Assembly: GCA_902595105.1 (NCBI GenBank)
Contig: CACJPA010000003.1
Coordinates: forward strand, 1-64,000
Length of the DNA: 64,000 nucleotides
Source of the DNA: an uncultured Pelagibacteraceae bacterium
Lineage (GTDB): Bacteria > Pseudomonadota > Alphaproteobacteria > Pelagibacterales > Pelagibacteraceae
Direction of reading: 5' to 3'
Positions 39,636-49,460 of this stretch are shown here, in pieces. A program made the translations under genes and the position numbers. Every line of letters starts with the position of its first letter. Position 1 is the stretch's first letter. Under the pieces are notes generated by a model. It made no database searches and was not told the DNA's origin. It was given only the letters and a program-made list of their open reading frames with translations.

Positions 39636-40478
39636 ATGAAATTATTAAGAGTAGGTCAAAAAGGAATAGAAAAACCAGCAGCTTTAGATAAAGATGGTAA
39701 AATCAGAGATATCAGTTCACATATTTCAGATTTAAATCCTGATTTTTTAAATTTTGAAACTATTTCAAAATTACAAAATGCTGATTTATCATCTCTTCCA
39801 GAATTATCTTCAAGTGAAAGAATAGGCTCATGTATTACAAAACCTGGTAAATTTGTTGCAATAGGTTTAAACTTTTCAGATCATGCTGCTGAAACAGGGG
39901 CAGAGGTTCCATCTGAACCCATTACTTTTATGAAAGCAACAAGTTGTATCAATGGTCCTAACGATGATATCGAAATTGTTTCTGGTTCAAAAAAATTAGA
40001 TTGGGAAGTAGAATTAGGAATTGTAATTGGAAAACATACAAAACATATTTCAGAAGCTCAGTCACAAGATCACATCTTAGGATATTGTTTAGTCAATGAT
40101 ATTAGCGAAAGAGAATGGCAAATAGAAAAGATGGGTCAATGGGTTAAAGGAAAATCTCATGATACTTATGGACCGATTGGACCTTACTTAGTAACCAAAG
40201 ATGAAATTGCTGATATTAATAATCTTAAAATGAGTTTAGATGTTAATGGTCAAAGAATGCAGAATGGAAATACTAACACTATGATCTTTAATGTTAACGT
40301 TATTGTTTCTTATTTAAGTAAATTCATGTCATTACAACCGGGTGATATTATTACAACTGGTACACCTCCTGGAGTTGGTATGGGAATGAAACCTCAACAA
40401 TTCTTGAAAGCTGGTGATACAATGAAATTATCAATTGAAAACCTAGGAGAGCAAAACTCTAAAGTAGTTGCTTTATAA
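39636..40478 (+). CDS. Fumarylacetoacetate hydrolase family protein (acylpyruvate/diketo-deoxy-acid hydrolase-like)
   Basis: GLNFSDHAAETG, FMKATSCINGPNDDIEI, LDWEVELGIVIG, GDIITTGTPPGVG. Confidence 0.85.
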   Translation: MKLLRVGQKGIEKPAALDKDGKIRDISSHISDLNPDFLNFETISKLQNADLSSLPELSSSERIGSCITKPGKFVAIGLNFSDHAAETGAEVPSEPITFMKATSCINGPNDDIEIVSGSKKLDWEVELGIVIGKHTKHISEAQSQDHILGYCLVNDISEREWQIEKMGQWVKGKSHDTYGPIGPYLVTKDEIADINNLKMSLDVNGQRMQNGNTNTMIFNVNVIVSYLSKFMSLQPGDIITTGTPPGVGMGMKPQQFLKAGDTMKLSIENLGEQNSKVVAL

Positions 40479-40484
40479 TTATTT

Positions 40485-41657
40485 GTGAAAATAACTTCTA
40501 TTAAAAGTCATGTACTTAGATATGAGTTAGAGAAGGAATTAGGTTATTCACAACAATATTATAAGCACCGTACAGCTCATTTGGTTGAAGTACAAACCGA
40601 CGAAGGTATTACTGGATGGGGAGAGTGTTTCGGTCCAGGTAATATTGCTTTAGCTAATAAATATATAGTTGAAAAGGTAATTCAGCCTTTAGTAATTGGT
40701 GAAGATCCATTGAATAAAGAACATATCTGGCAAAAAGTTTACAATCTTTTAAGGGATAGTGGTCAAAAAGGAATGCCAATACAAGCTTTATCAGGAGTGG
40801 ATATAGCTCTATGGGATATCTTAGGAAAAAAAACAAACTCTCCTCTTTATCAACTTGTTGGTGGAAAATGTAATAATGAAGTTCCTGTGTATGGATATGG
40901 AATGATGTTACAAAAAAAATCAGTTGATGAATTAATTCCATTATTTCAAGAAGAAGCAAAACAGATTAAATCAAAAAACTTTAAAGCTATGAAAATGAAA
41001 GTTGGATTAGGTCCAAAAGAAGATTTAAAGTTAGTTCAAGCAGTTAGGAATTCTATAGGTAAAGATTTTAAATTAATGGTGGATGCTAATCATGCTTATA
41101 ATTTGAAAGATGCTCTTTATGTTGGAAAAGGACTTGATGAACTAGATATTTATTGGTTTGAAGAACCCGTTGCTCCCGAAGATTACAATGGTTATCGAGA
41201 ATTGAAAAAAAATATATCAACTAGTGTTGCTGGAGGTGAAGCAGAATTTACAAAGTATGGATGGAATAAATTAATTACTAATGATTGCATTGATATAGCT
41301 CAACCAGAAGTATGTGGATTAGGTGGAATTACAGAATATTTGAAAGTTGCAGCCTTGGCCCAGGCTAACTTTGTTCCTGTTATTAATCATGTTTGGGGAT
41401 CTGCTGTAAGTATAGCAGTAAATCTTCATTTATTGACCGCAAAACCTGACATGCCAGGTGGATTATTCCCAACAAAATCTATGTTAGAATTTGATACAAC
41501 AGAGAAAAATATCTTTATTACAGATTTACCAAAAGAAAATTTTTCAATTTTAGATCAAGTTAAAAACAATAATGGATTTGCATCAGTGACAGACAATGTA
41601 GGTATTGGTATAAACCCAAATGAGGACTTTATTAAGGAGTTTGAAGTAAATGAATAA
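40485..41657 (+). CDS. Mandelate racemase/muconate lactonizing (enolase superfamily) sugar-acid dehydratase
   Basis: ALSGVDIALWDILGKKTNSPLYQLVGG; KMKVG (KxK); MVDANHAY; WFEEPVAPED; HVWGSA; GTG start. Confidence 0.85.
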   Translation: MKITSIKSHVLRYELEKELGYSQQYYKHRTAHLVEVQTDEGITGWGECFGPGNIALANKYIVEKVIQPLVIGEDPLNKEHIWQKVYNLLRDSGQKGMPIQALSGVDIALWDILGKKTNSPLYQLVGGKCNNEVPVYGYGMMLQKKSVDELIPLFQEEAKQIKSKNFKAMKMKVGLGPKEDLKLVQAVRNSIGKDFKLMVDANHAYNLKDALYVGKGLDELDIYWFEEPVAPEDYNGYRELKKNISTSVAGGEAEFTKYGWNKLITNDCIDIAQPEVCGLGGITEYLKVAALAQANFVPVINHVWGSAVSIAVNLHLLTAKPDMPGGLFPTKSMLEFDTTEKNIFITDLPKENFSILDQVKNNNGFASVTDNVGIGINPNEDFIKEFEVNE

Positions 41658-42561
41658 AATTAAAACTACAGAGCCTAAACCAATTTGGAAAATAAGATGT
41701 ACATTAGGTGAAGGAACACTTTGGGTTAAAGAGCATAACTCTATTTATTTTGTAGATATAAAGAAAAAAAAAATTTGTTCATTAAATATCAAAAATAAAA
41801 ATAAGAAAATCTTTAAAGTTAATAAAGAAGTAGGTTTCATTGCTCATATAAAAGATCATATATTTATTTTAGGATTACAAGGTGAATTAAGAATTCAAAA
41901 TTTAAAATCAAAAAAAGTTTTAAAATCAATACCTATAGAGCCAAAAATAAAGTTAAATAGAATAAACGATGGTAAAACCGATCCTGCTGGAAATCTTTGG
42001 TTTGGTACCATGGATAATTTAGAAAGAAAAATTGAAAAAGGATCTTTGTATAAATTAGATAAAAATCTTAAATTAACTAGAGTTGATAAAAATTATAGAA
42101 TTACAAATGGTCCAGCATTTATTGATGAACATAACTTTTACCACACTGATAGTCCTAAAAAAACTATCTATAAAATTAAGATAAATAAAAATAACAAAAT
42201 AATTAGTAAAAAAATATTTAAAAAGTTGACACCTGAGGAAGGAGTTCCAGATGGAATGACTTTAGATAAAAATAAAAATTTATGGGTTGCACATTTTCGT
42301 GGGGCATGTGTCTCAGTATTTAATAGTAGAGCAAAATTAATTCATAGAATTCATTTTCAAGCAAAAAATATCACTAATTGTGCGTTTGGTGGCAAGAATA
42401 ATCAAGAACTCTACGTTTCAACTGCAACAAAAGGAATGGACAAGGCTGATTTGCGAAAATTTAGATATTCAGGATTCTTTTTTAGTGTAAAAACAAATGC
42501 AAAAGGAGTTTTACAAAAAAAATTTATATTAAGTAATGAAGAAAAGAGATCTTTACTATGA
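41650..42561 (+). CDS. SMP-30/gluconolactonase-like lactonase
   Basis: LGEGTLWVKEHNSIYFVDI; RINDGKTDPAGNLWFGTMD; NGPAFIDEHNFYHTDS; PDGMTLDKNKNLWVAHF. Confidence 0.85.
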   Translation: MNKIKTTEPKPIWKIRCTLGEGTLWVKEHNSIYFVDIKKKKICSLNIKNKNKKIFKVNKEVGFIAHIKDHIFILGLQGELRIQNLKSKKVLKSIPIEPKIKLNRINDGKTDPAGNLWFGTMDNLERKIEKGSLYKLDKNLKLTRVDKNYRITNGPAFIDEHNFYHTDSPKKTIYKIKINKNNKIISKKIFKKLTPEEGVPDGMTLDKNKNLWVAHFRGACVSVFNSRAKLIHRIHFQAKNITNCAFGGKNNQELYVSTATKGMDKADLRKFRYSGFFFSVKTNAKGVLQKKFILSNEEKRSLL

Positions 42562-45226
42562 GCGAATACCTACAAAGCTTTTAAGAGAAGACATTAGATT
42601 ATTAGGAACATTCTTAGGAAGAGTAATTAAAGATCAAGAAGGTTCAGTTTTTTTTGAAATTGTTGAAAAATTTAGATTATTATCAAAAAGCACTTTATCA
42701 GACAAAAATAAAAGTAAAGTTTTTTCAAAAATATCAAAGGAAGTAAAAAAACTTTCACCAGAAAAAACTTTTAAAATCACAAGGGCTTTTTCACACATCC
42801 TTAATTTAATGAATTTAGCTGAGTCATTGGATGCTTCTAGAAAATTAAATGAGTATGAAAATCCATATTTTAAAAGCAAAAATCAAAACTTATTTATCGA
42901 AGATATTATTGAGGGACTTTTTAAAAATAAAAATATTACAAATAATAAAATTTATAATTTAGCAACAAAACTAGATATTGGAATAGTTCTTACTGCGCAT
43001 CCAACAGAAGTTAAAAGAAGAACCTTAATTCAAAAATATGCAAATTTAATTGAAATTATGGAGCAAAGACATCTCTACAAAAAATACCCCTCAAAAATCA
43101 TCGAATTAGATAGAAAACTATATTCAGAAATAGCAATAATTTGGAAAACAGATGAACTTAAAAGAACAAAGCCTTCTCCATTAGACGAAGCAAGATGGGG
43201 ATTAGCCGTAATAGAAGATAGTTTGTGGGATACCATTCCTAAAGTTTACAAAAGACTTAACGACATTTTTAGAAAAAATTTAAAGAAAGATTTGCCTCGT
43301 GATTTTAATCCTATTCAATTTGGTTCATGGATGGGCGGAGACAGAGATGGAAATCCAAATGTAACTGCAGAAGTAACCAAGAAAGTAATTTTATTTTCTA
43401 GATGGCAAGCTGCAAAATTATATGAGAAAGAACTTACTAAATTGATACAAGATTTATCAATGGAAGAATGCTCTACAAAAATTAAAAGAGCAACAGGAAA
43501 CAGTTATGAACCTTATAGAGTTTATTTGAGACCAATTAGAGACAAGGTAAGACTAACCCATCAATTAATTGAAAATCATTTAAATAAAAATGTACCTTTA
43601 GATGAAAAAAAATTAATTCAAAATAAAAACGAAATAACTCTTCCATTAAGAGAAGTGAGAAACTCATTAAAAGTAAATAGAGGAGAGCATATTGCAAACG
43701 CAGACTTATTAGATTTAATGAGAAGAGTGAGGTGTTTTGGGATTAATTTAGCAAGATTAGATATAAGACAAGAGGCAGATAGACATGAAAAACTTTTAAA
43801 CGAAATTTTTAAAAAGAAAAAAAATATAAAATATTCTTCTTTAACTGAAATAGAAAAAATAAAATTATTAAATAAATCTATAAAAGAAAAAAAATCTTTT
43901 GTAGATAAAATAAAATTAAAAGATAAAGAAAATAAAGAAGTTTGGAATACTTTCAAACAGATTGCAAAAACACCAATTGAATGCCTAGGTGCATATGTAA
44001 TATCAATGACTTCAACAGCATCTGATATCTTATCTGTTTATTTTTTACAAATGCAGGCACAAAACAAAAATTTATTAAGAGTTGTGCCACTTTTTGAAAC
44101 TTTGGATGATCTAAAAAATGCTAACAGCGTTATGAAAAATTTATTCAAACTTCCATGGTACAGAAAAATGATTAAGTCAAAACAGGAAGTGATGATTGGG
44201 TACTCGGACTCGAGTAAAGATGCTGGAAAACTATCTGCAAGTTGGCATCAATACAAACTTCAAGAGGAGCTTAGAAATTTAGCAAAAAAATATAAGATAG
44301 ATCTTGTTTTCTTCCACGGTAGAGGTGGATCTCCAGGAAGAGGAGGTGGTCCAATTCAGGCTACTTTAAAATCACAACCTTCAGGAACAGTTAATGGAAA
44401 AATTAGAATTACTGATCAAGGTGAAGTAATTCAACAAAAGTACGGTTACAAACCTTTAGCCGAGTATAATTTGTGTAGTTATATAGGTTCTGTAATGGAT
44501 GCTTCTTTAAATCCTCCACCAAGATCAAAAACTAATTGGCGTGAATTAATTCAAAAAATGTCAGAAATTTCTACATCTTCATATAGAAAATATCTAAATC
44601 AAAGTCAGGATTTTATTCGTTACTTTAAAACGGTTACGCCACATAAATCACTTGGAAAGCTTGCTATTGGATCAAGACCAACCAAAAGGAAGAATGTTGA
44701 TAATATTCAGAGTTTAAGAGCTATTCCTTGGGTATTTGCTTGGACACAAATTAGACTAATTTTACCAGCTTGGCTAGGTACCACTGAAGCGCTTAGATAT
44801 GGTTCTATTAAAAAGTTTAGAAGAACAATGACCGATATGGAAAGAAATTGGCCATACTTTGTATCAACTATGGATATTTTGGATATGGTAATTTCTAAGG
44901 TGGATCCAGAAATATCAGTTATTTATGAAAATAATTTAGCTGATCCTTCATTAAAGAGAATTGGTAAGAAATTAAGATTTCAATTTGATGCACTGGTCAA
45001 ATTGCATAATAAAATTACTCCTAAGGAAGTGGTAAAAGAGAGAAAAGAATTTAGAAAAGCTTTATTTATAAGAAACAATTATACAGAGATGTTAAATATA
45101 CTACAGGCAAATGTCATGAATAAATTAACAAATAAAAAATATAAAAATTTAGATAAAAAATTTCTTGAAGATGCTTTAATGACATCGATTGCAGGTATCT
45201 CTGCAGCAATGAAAAATACTGGATAA
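42536..45226 (+). CDS. ppc: Phosphoenolpyruvate carboxylase
   Basis: VLTAHPTEVKRRT; FGSWMGGDRDGNPNVTAEVT; MIGYSDSSKDAGKLSASW; FFHGRGGSPGRGGGP. Confidence 0.95.
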   Translation: MKKRDLYYERIPTKLLREDIRLLGTFLGRVIKDQEGSVFFEIVEKFRLLSKSTLSDKNKSKVFSKISKEVKKLSPEKTFKITRAFSHILNLMNLAESLDASRKLNEYENPYFKSKNQNLFIEDIIEGLFKNKNITNNKIYNLATKLDIGIVLTAHPTEVKRRTLIQKYANLIEIMEQRHLYKKYPSKIIELDRKLYSEIAIIWKTDELKRTKPSPLDEARWGLAVIEDSLWDTIPKVYKRLNDIFRKNLKKDLPRDFNPIQFGSWMGGDRDGNPNVTAEVTKKVILFSRWQAAKLYEKELTKLIQDLSMEECSTKIKRATGNSYEPYRVYLRPIRDKVRLTHQLIENHLNKNVPLDEKKLIQNKNEITLPLREVRNSLKVNRGEHIANADLLDLMRRVRCFGINLARLDIRQEADRHEKLLNEIFKKKKNIKYSSLTEIEKIKLLNKSIKEKKSFVDKIKLKDKENKEVWNTFKQIAKTPIECLGAYVISMTSTASDILSVYFLQMQAQNKNLLRVVPLFETLDDLKNANSVMKNLFKLPWYRKMIKSKQEVMIGYSDSSKDAGKLSASWHQYKLQEELRNLAKKYKIDLVFFHGRGGSPGRGGGPIQATLKSQPSGTVNGKIRITDQGEVIQQKYGYKPLAEYNLCSYIGSVMDASLNPPPRSKTNWRELIQKMSEISTSSYRKYLNQSQDFIRYFKTVTPHKSLGKLAIGSRPTKRKNVDNIQSLRAIPWVFAWTQIRLILPAWLGTTEALRYGSIKKFRRTMTDMERNWPYFVSTMDILDMVISKVDPEISVIYENNLADPSLKRIGKKLRFQFDALVKLHNKITPKEVVKERKEFRKALFIRNNYTEMLNILQANVMNKLTNKKYKNLDKKFLEDALMTSIAGISAAMKNTG

Positions 45227-45934
45227 ATGTTTGAATACTTAATTGCTTTTGGAGCAGGACTTATAAGTTTTTTGTCTCCATGTGTTCTACCTTTGATACC
45301 TGGATATATTTCTTATATTTCCGGTCAATCATTACAAGAAATTTTAAATCAACGAAAAATAAATATTTTTCCACTAATTTTATTTTGTTTAGGCTTCTCG
45401 ACTGTTTTTGTTATTTTAGGTGCATCAGCATCATTTTTAGGACAGGCACTATTACAAAATTCAGAAGTGCTAAGAATTTTAGCTGGAATAGTTATCATAA
45501 TTTTTTCTCTTCAATTAATTGGAATAATCAATATTCCATATTTAAATTTTGAAAAAAGATTTGATGCAAAAGAATCAAGAAATATTCTATTTCCATATGT
45601 AATTGGTGTTGCTTTTGGTTTTGGGTGGACACCATGCATAGGTCCAATTTTGGGTTCAATTTTAGCTTTAGCATCTATTGAAGAAACTTTATCAAGAGCC
45701 GTAATTTTGTTAATTTCTTATTCATTAGGTCTTGCTATTCCTTTTGTCTTGTCTGGATACTTAATTCAAAGATTTTTATTATTTTCTAAAAACTTCAAAA
45801 AGAATATTAATTTAATATCAAAAATAGGCGGTATAACTCTGCTTATAACTGGAATTTTGATTTTAACTAATCAATTACAAGTAATTGGTTTTTACATAAT
45901 TAAGATCTTTCCTTTTATGCAAAATTTTGGTTAG
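45227..45934 (+). CDS. ccdA: Cytochrome c biogenesis protein CcdA
   Basis: GLISFLSPCVLPLIPGYISYISG; FGWTPCIGPILGSIL. Confidence 0.95.
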   Translation: MFEYLIAFGAGLISFLSPCVLPLIPGYISYISGQSLQEILNQRKINIFPLILFCLGFSTVFVILGASASFLGQALLQNSEVLRILAGIVIIIFSLQLIGIINIPYLNFEKRFDAKESRNILFPYVIGVAFGFGWTPCIGPILGSILALASIEETLSRAVILLISYSLGLAIPFVLSGYLIQRFLLFSKNFKKNINLISKIGGITLLITGILILTNQLQVIGFYIIKIFPFMQNFG

Positions 45935-45942
45935 TGTATTGA

Positions 45943-46530
45943 ATGAAAATTTATCAAATAGATTCCAGCGCTAGAAAAAAAGGTTCTACTTCTAGAGCTT
46001 TAGCAAAAAAACTTTTAGATAAAATAAAAAAACCAGGAGATGATGTAATTTATAGAGATTTAGATGATGAGATGCTTTTTGTAAGTGGTTTAACAGAGTC
46101 CGGAATGAAAATTGACGAGAAAGATCAAACAGAAGAACACAAAAAAATGTTTGAACTTTCCGACAAGCTTGTAAAAGAATTAAAAGAAAGTGACATTATT
46201 ATTATTTCAGCCCCAATTTATAATTATGGTCCTCCAGCAACACTTAAAGCTTGGTCAGATTTAGCTGCTAGAATAGGGGAAACTTTTAAATTTAAACCTA
46301 ATGGCAGAAGAGAAGGGCTATTAAAAAACAAAAAAGCATATCTGGTCATTACTTCAGGTGGAACTAAACTAAATAGCTCTGAGGATTTTTTAACGCCTTG
46401 GTTAAAATTTATTTTAAACTTTTTTGGAATAGAAAAAGTTGAAGTAATTAGTGCTGATCAAATGGCTTTAGACTATGAAAAATCAATTAGAGATGCAGAA
46501 GCTCAAATAGAAAATATTTCTATAGATTAA
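45943..46530 (+). CDS. azoR: FMN-dependent NADH-azoreductase
   Basis: IDSSARKKGSTSRALAKKLL; DIIIISAPIYNYGPPATLKAWSDLAARIGETFKF. Confidence 0.85.
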   Translation: MKIYQIDSSARKKGSTSRALAKKLLDKIKKPGDDVIYRDLDDEMLFVSGLTESGMKIDEKDQTEEHKKMFELSDKLVKELKESDIIIISAPIYNYGPPATLKAWSDLAARIGETFKFKPNGRREGLLKNKKAYLVITSGGTKLNSSEDFLTPWLKFILNFFGIEKVEVISADQMALDYEKSIRDAEAQIENISID

Positions 46531-47623
46531 ACTTTCTTTTTAAGTGTCTCAATTTTCCTTCAGTACTATCGTAGTCGATATAACAACCTTGTAAAAATCT
46601 TTCTCCTTCATTTGCATCATAGACTGTTCGTCCATGAAGTAATCTATGATTATCCATCATCATTAAGTCTTTTGGCTCGAGTTTAAATTCAATTCTATAT
46701 TTATCTGAATTATACATTTCAGATATTTTTTTTCTCGCACTATAGTAAAGATCTAATTTTTCTTTTTCTAAAATAGGAACATAGTCTAATCTAGGACTAA
46801 ATCTTACCTGTTTAAAACTTTTATCATCATTTAATTCAATTAAAGGAGAAATTGTTTCTAAAATAACTTCTTTATCAATAAATCTAAATCTTACTTTTAC
46901 CTCTGTTAATATTTTGTAAAATTCTGGATATTCATTTTTTAAATCTTCAGTAACTGTATAACCATCTACTAATGTAGATAACCCTCCTGTAACTTTACTT
47001 TCAATACAATGTAAAAGCTGAATACAAGGAACAGGATTTCTATAGGGATTATCTGTATGTGGTGCTAAAGCTAATGATGTATAAGCAAGATCGTTAGGAT
47101 CAGGTTTAGATTTTACATCAAAATATTCACCAAAATTTGTTCTTCGAACACTTCCTATAGAATTAGCAAATTCCACGATGTAATTTTTTGATGTTGGAAT
47201 ATTTTTTACCACTACAAATCCATATTTGTAAAATGAAACAAGCAAATCATGCATTTCTTTACTCTCATAAAAATTTTCTTGGTATTCGAAATTTTTAATA
47301 TTTTTTAGAGTGGAGTCCCATTTAGTCTTTTCTATAGATCTAATTACAGTATCTTCTTTAAAAAACTCAGAAGCAATTTTATCTATTTCTAATTTTGAAT
47401 TAACACCATCATTAAAATCAACTTCTAAATATTTTTCATTAATATTGGCTCTATTTATTGAAATATCATTACTTAGAAAGGTAGGATCAAAAAGTCTTTG
47501 CTGAGTTCCTTTATCTAAATATTCTTCACCATTTGCCCTTTCACGCAACCAGAATGGATGAATTTCTTTTTTTTCAGATCCATTATTAAAATAAACTTTA
47601 TTTTCAATTAGCTCAATTTTCAT
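46520..47623 (-). CDS. Gamma-butyrobetaine dioxygenase-like (TauD/TfdA family with DUF971-like N-terminus)
   Basis: HPFWLRERANGEEYLDKGTQQRLFDP; LAPHTDNPYRNPVPCIQLLHC; MMDNHRLLHGRTVYDANEGERFLQGCYIDYD. Confidence 0.85.
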   Translation of the reverse strand: MKIELIENKVYFNNGSEKKEIHPFWLRERANGEEYLDKGTQQRLFDPTFLSNDISINRANINEKYLEVDFNDGVNSKLEIDKIASEFFKEDTVIRSIEKTKWDSTLKNIKNFEYQENFYESKEMHDLLVSFYKYGFVVVKNIPTSKNYIVEFANSIGSVRRTNFGEYFDVKSKPDPNDLAYTSLALAPHTDNPYRNPVPCIQLLHCIESKVTGGLSTLVDGYTVTEDLKNEYPEFYKILTEVKVRFRFIDKEVILETISPLIELNDDKSFKQVRFSPRLDYVPILEKEKLDLYYSARKKISEMYNSDKYRIEFKLEPKDLMMMDNHRLLHGRTVYDANEGERFLQGCYIDYDSTEGKLRHLKRKFNL

Positions 47624-47690
47624 ACTACTAGGGCAAGGATTATTTAAAATTTAACTTTAATCAACATAAATTAAATAGTAAGAGTCCACT

Positions 47691-48497
47691 GTGAAAAAAT
47701 TTAATTCAAAAAAATATCCAATATATGCAAGCTTTTTAAATCAACTTGCTAAAGATTTAACAAGATTTTACTACGCGAAATTAGATAAACCATTCAAGAT
47801 AACTAATAAGATGAAAGGTAAAGGGTATGATCCAGTAACGACATCTGACAAAGCATTTGAAAAATTTATAAGGTCTAAAATTTCAAAAAAATTTCCAAAC
47901 CACCAAATCATTGGTGAGGAGTATGGTCATAAACTTACTAAAAGTGAGTTTTCATGGGTAATCGACCCAATTGATGGAACCAGATCATATGTTGTAGGCA
48001 ATCCTAGTTGGAGTAATTTGATTTCATTAAATTATAATGGGGAACCAATTTTAGGATTAGCAAATTTTCCTAAAATGAAAAAATATTATTTAAATGTAAA
48101 TAAAAACACTGCATACGTTTTTGAAAATAATAAAAAAAGAAAACTAAAGGTTAATTCTAAATTAAATTTTACTAATGCAAAATTAGCTGCAGCATTTCAC
48201 AATCAATTAACTCTAAAACAACAATCTAAAATTCAAAAATTTATAAATCGAATGCAATTTCCATGTTTTGATGCTTTAACATATTGTCAACTAGCTGAAG
48301 GTAGACTTGAAATGGTTTCGCAATGTGCAAACAAAATTTGGGATATTCATCCGATTATGCCAATAGTGAGAGCAAGTGGGGCTATAGTAACTACATGGGG
48401 AAATAAAAATCCTGTAGTAGGAGGAAATATTATTGTCTCAAACAATAAAGCAAATCATAAAAAAATATTAAAATTATTAAAGCCTTTAGCTGAATGA
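47691..48497 (+). CDS. Inositol-monophosphatase family (histidinol-phosphatase-like)
   Basis: PVTTSDKAFEKFIR; IIGEEYG; WVIDPIDGTRSYVVGNPSWSNLIS. Confidence 0.85.
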   Translation: MKKFNSKKYPIYASFLNQLAKDLTRFYYAKLDKPFKITNKMKGKGYDPVTTSDKAFEKFIRSKISKKFPNHQIIGEEYGHKLTKSEFSWVIDPIDGTRSYVVGNPSWSNLISLNYNGEPILGLANFPKMKKYYLNVNKNTAYVFENNKKRKLKVNSKLNFTNAKLAAAFHNQLTLKQQSKIQKFINRMQFPCFDALTYCQLAEGRLEMVSQCANKIWDIHPIMPIVRASGAIVTTWGNKNPVVGGNIIVSNNKANHKKILKLLKPLAE

Positions 48498-49057
48498 TAT
48501 CAGAAAGAGCGCAAACAATTCTAGATTTCTGGTTTAAAGAAACTCCCTCTGAAATGCGTTTCAAAAAAGATGAAAAGTTTGATCAAAAAATTAAAGATAA
48601 TTTTTTAAATGATTATGAACTTGCTTGTCAAAATGAATATGATGATTGGCAGGATAATCCTATGAGTTGTCTAGCACTAGTTATTTTATTTGATCAGTTT
48701 TCTAGAAATATGTTTAGAAATGATAAAAAGGCTTTTGCACAAGATCAAAAAACCAGATTGATTGTAAACGATGCAGTTTATTCAGGTTATTTAGAAGCCA
48801 TGAATGTAAATCAAAGATTTTTTATGTTGTTACCTTTAATTCATAGTGAAGAAATAAGTGATCATGAGATGGCATATTATTTATTAAATAAATATTTAAG
48901 AGAACACGAAGGTTACAACGAAATAAAAAAATTTTGGCAAGATCATACAAAAGTAATTAGACAGTTTCATAGATATCCACATAGAAATGAAATTTTAGGA
49001 AGAGAGTCTACTGAAGAAGAACTAGAATTTTTAAGAGGACCTAACTCTTCCTGGTAA
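48494..49057 (+). CDS. DUF924 family protein
   Basis: ILDFWFKETP; ALVILFDQFSRNMFRNDKKAFAQD; FHRYPHRNEILGRESTEEE. Confidence 0.85.
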   Translation: MISERAQTILDFWFKETPSEMRFKKDEKFDQKIKDNFLNDYELACQNEYDDWQDNPMSCLALVILFDQFSRNMFRNDKKAFAQDQKTRLIVNDAVYSGYLEAMNVNQRFFMLLPLIHSEEISDHEMAYYLLNKYLREHEGYNEIKKFWQDHTKVIRQFHRYPHRNEILGRESTEEELEFLRGPNSSW

Positions 49058-49058
49058 A

Positions 49059-49400
49059 ATGAATTTAGAATTTATTTTTAAAGTAATAGATAAAGAAGAA
49101 TGGCAAAAAGCTAAGCAATCAGGAACTTATGGTGGATCTGAAAAAGATATTAAAGATGGCTATATTCATTTTTCTGAAGAAGATCAGGTTGAGGAAACCT
49201 TAAAAAAACATTTTCCAAATAAAGAAAACCTAGTTTTATTGAGAGTAAATGCTTTCAAGCTTGAACACTTGCTTTGGGAACAAGCTTCAAATGGTGATAT
49301 GTACCCACATTTATATTCTCCATTAGATACAAGCACAGTTGTTGATGAGTTTGAATTAACTTTGGATGAAAAAGGTCATCATAAAATTCCAAAATTTTAA
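49059..49400 (+). CDS. DUF952 family protein
   Basis: IFKVIDKEEWQKAKQSGTYGGSEKDIKDGYIHFS; LYSPLDTSTVVDEFELTLDEKGHHKIP. Confidence 0.85.
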   Translation: MNLEFIFKVIDKEEWQKAKQSGTYGGSEKDIKDGYIHFSEEDQVEETLKKHFPNKENLVLLRVNAFKLEHLLWEQASNGDMYPHLYSPLDTSTVVDEFELTLDEKGHHKIPKF

Positions 49401-49460
49401 ATTAACAAAAATTTAAAATAATAACATTACATATTTGAAGAATATGTTTATAATCAACTA

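Noticed and set aside
40654-40959. 101-aa antisense ORF inside the enolase-superfamily gene
   Set aside because: Overlaps a strong CDS and has low-complexity Leu/Phe composition.
43618-43956. 112-aa antisense ORF inside ppc
   Set aside because: Phe/Ser-rich shadow of Lys/Glu-rich PEP carboxylase codons; no independent support.
49429-49447. ACATATT-TGAAG-AATATGT hairpin before the secreted protein gene
   Set aside because: Seven AT-rich pairs only; weak terminator at best.
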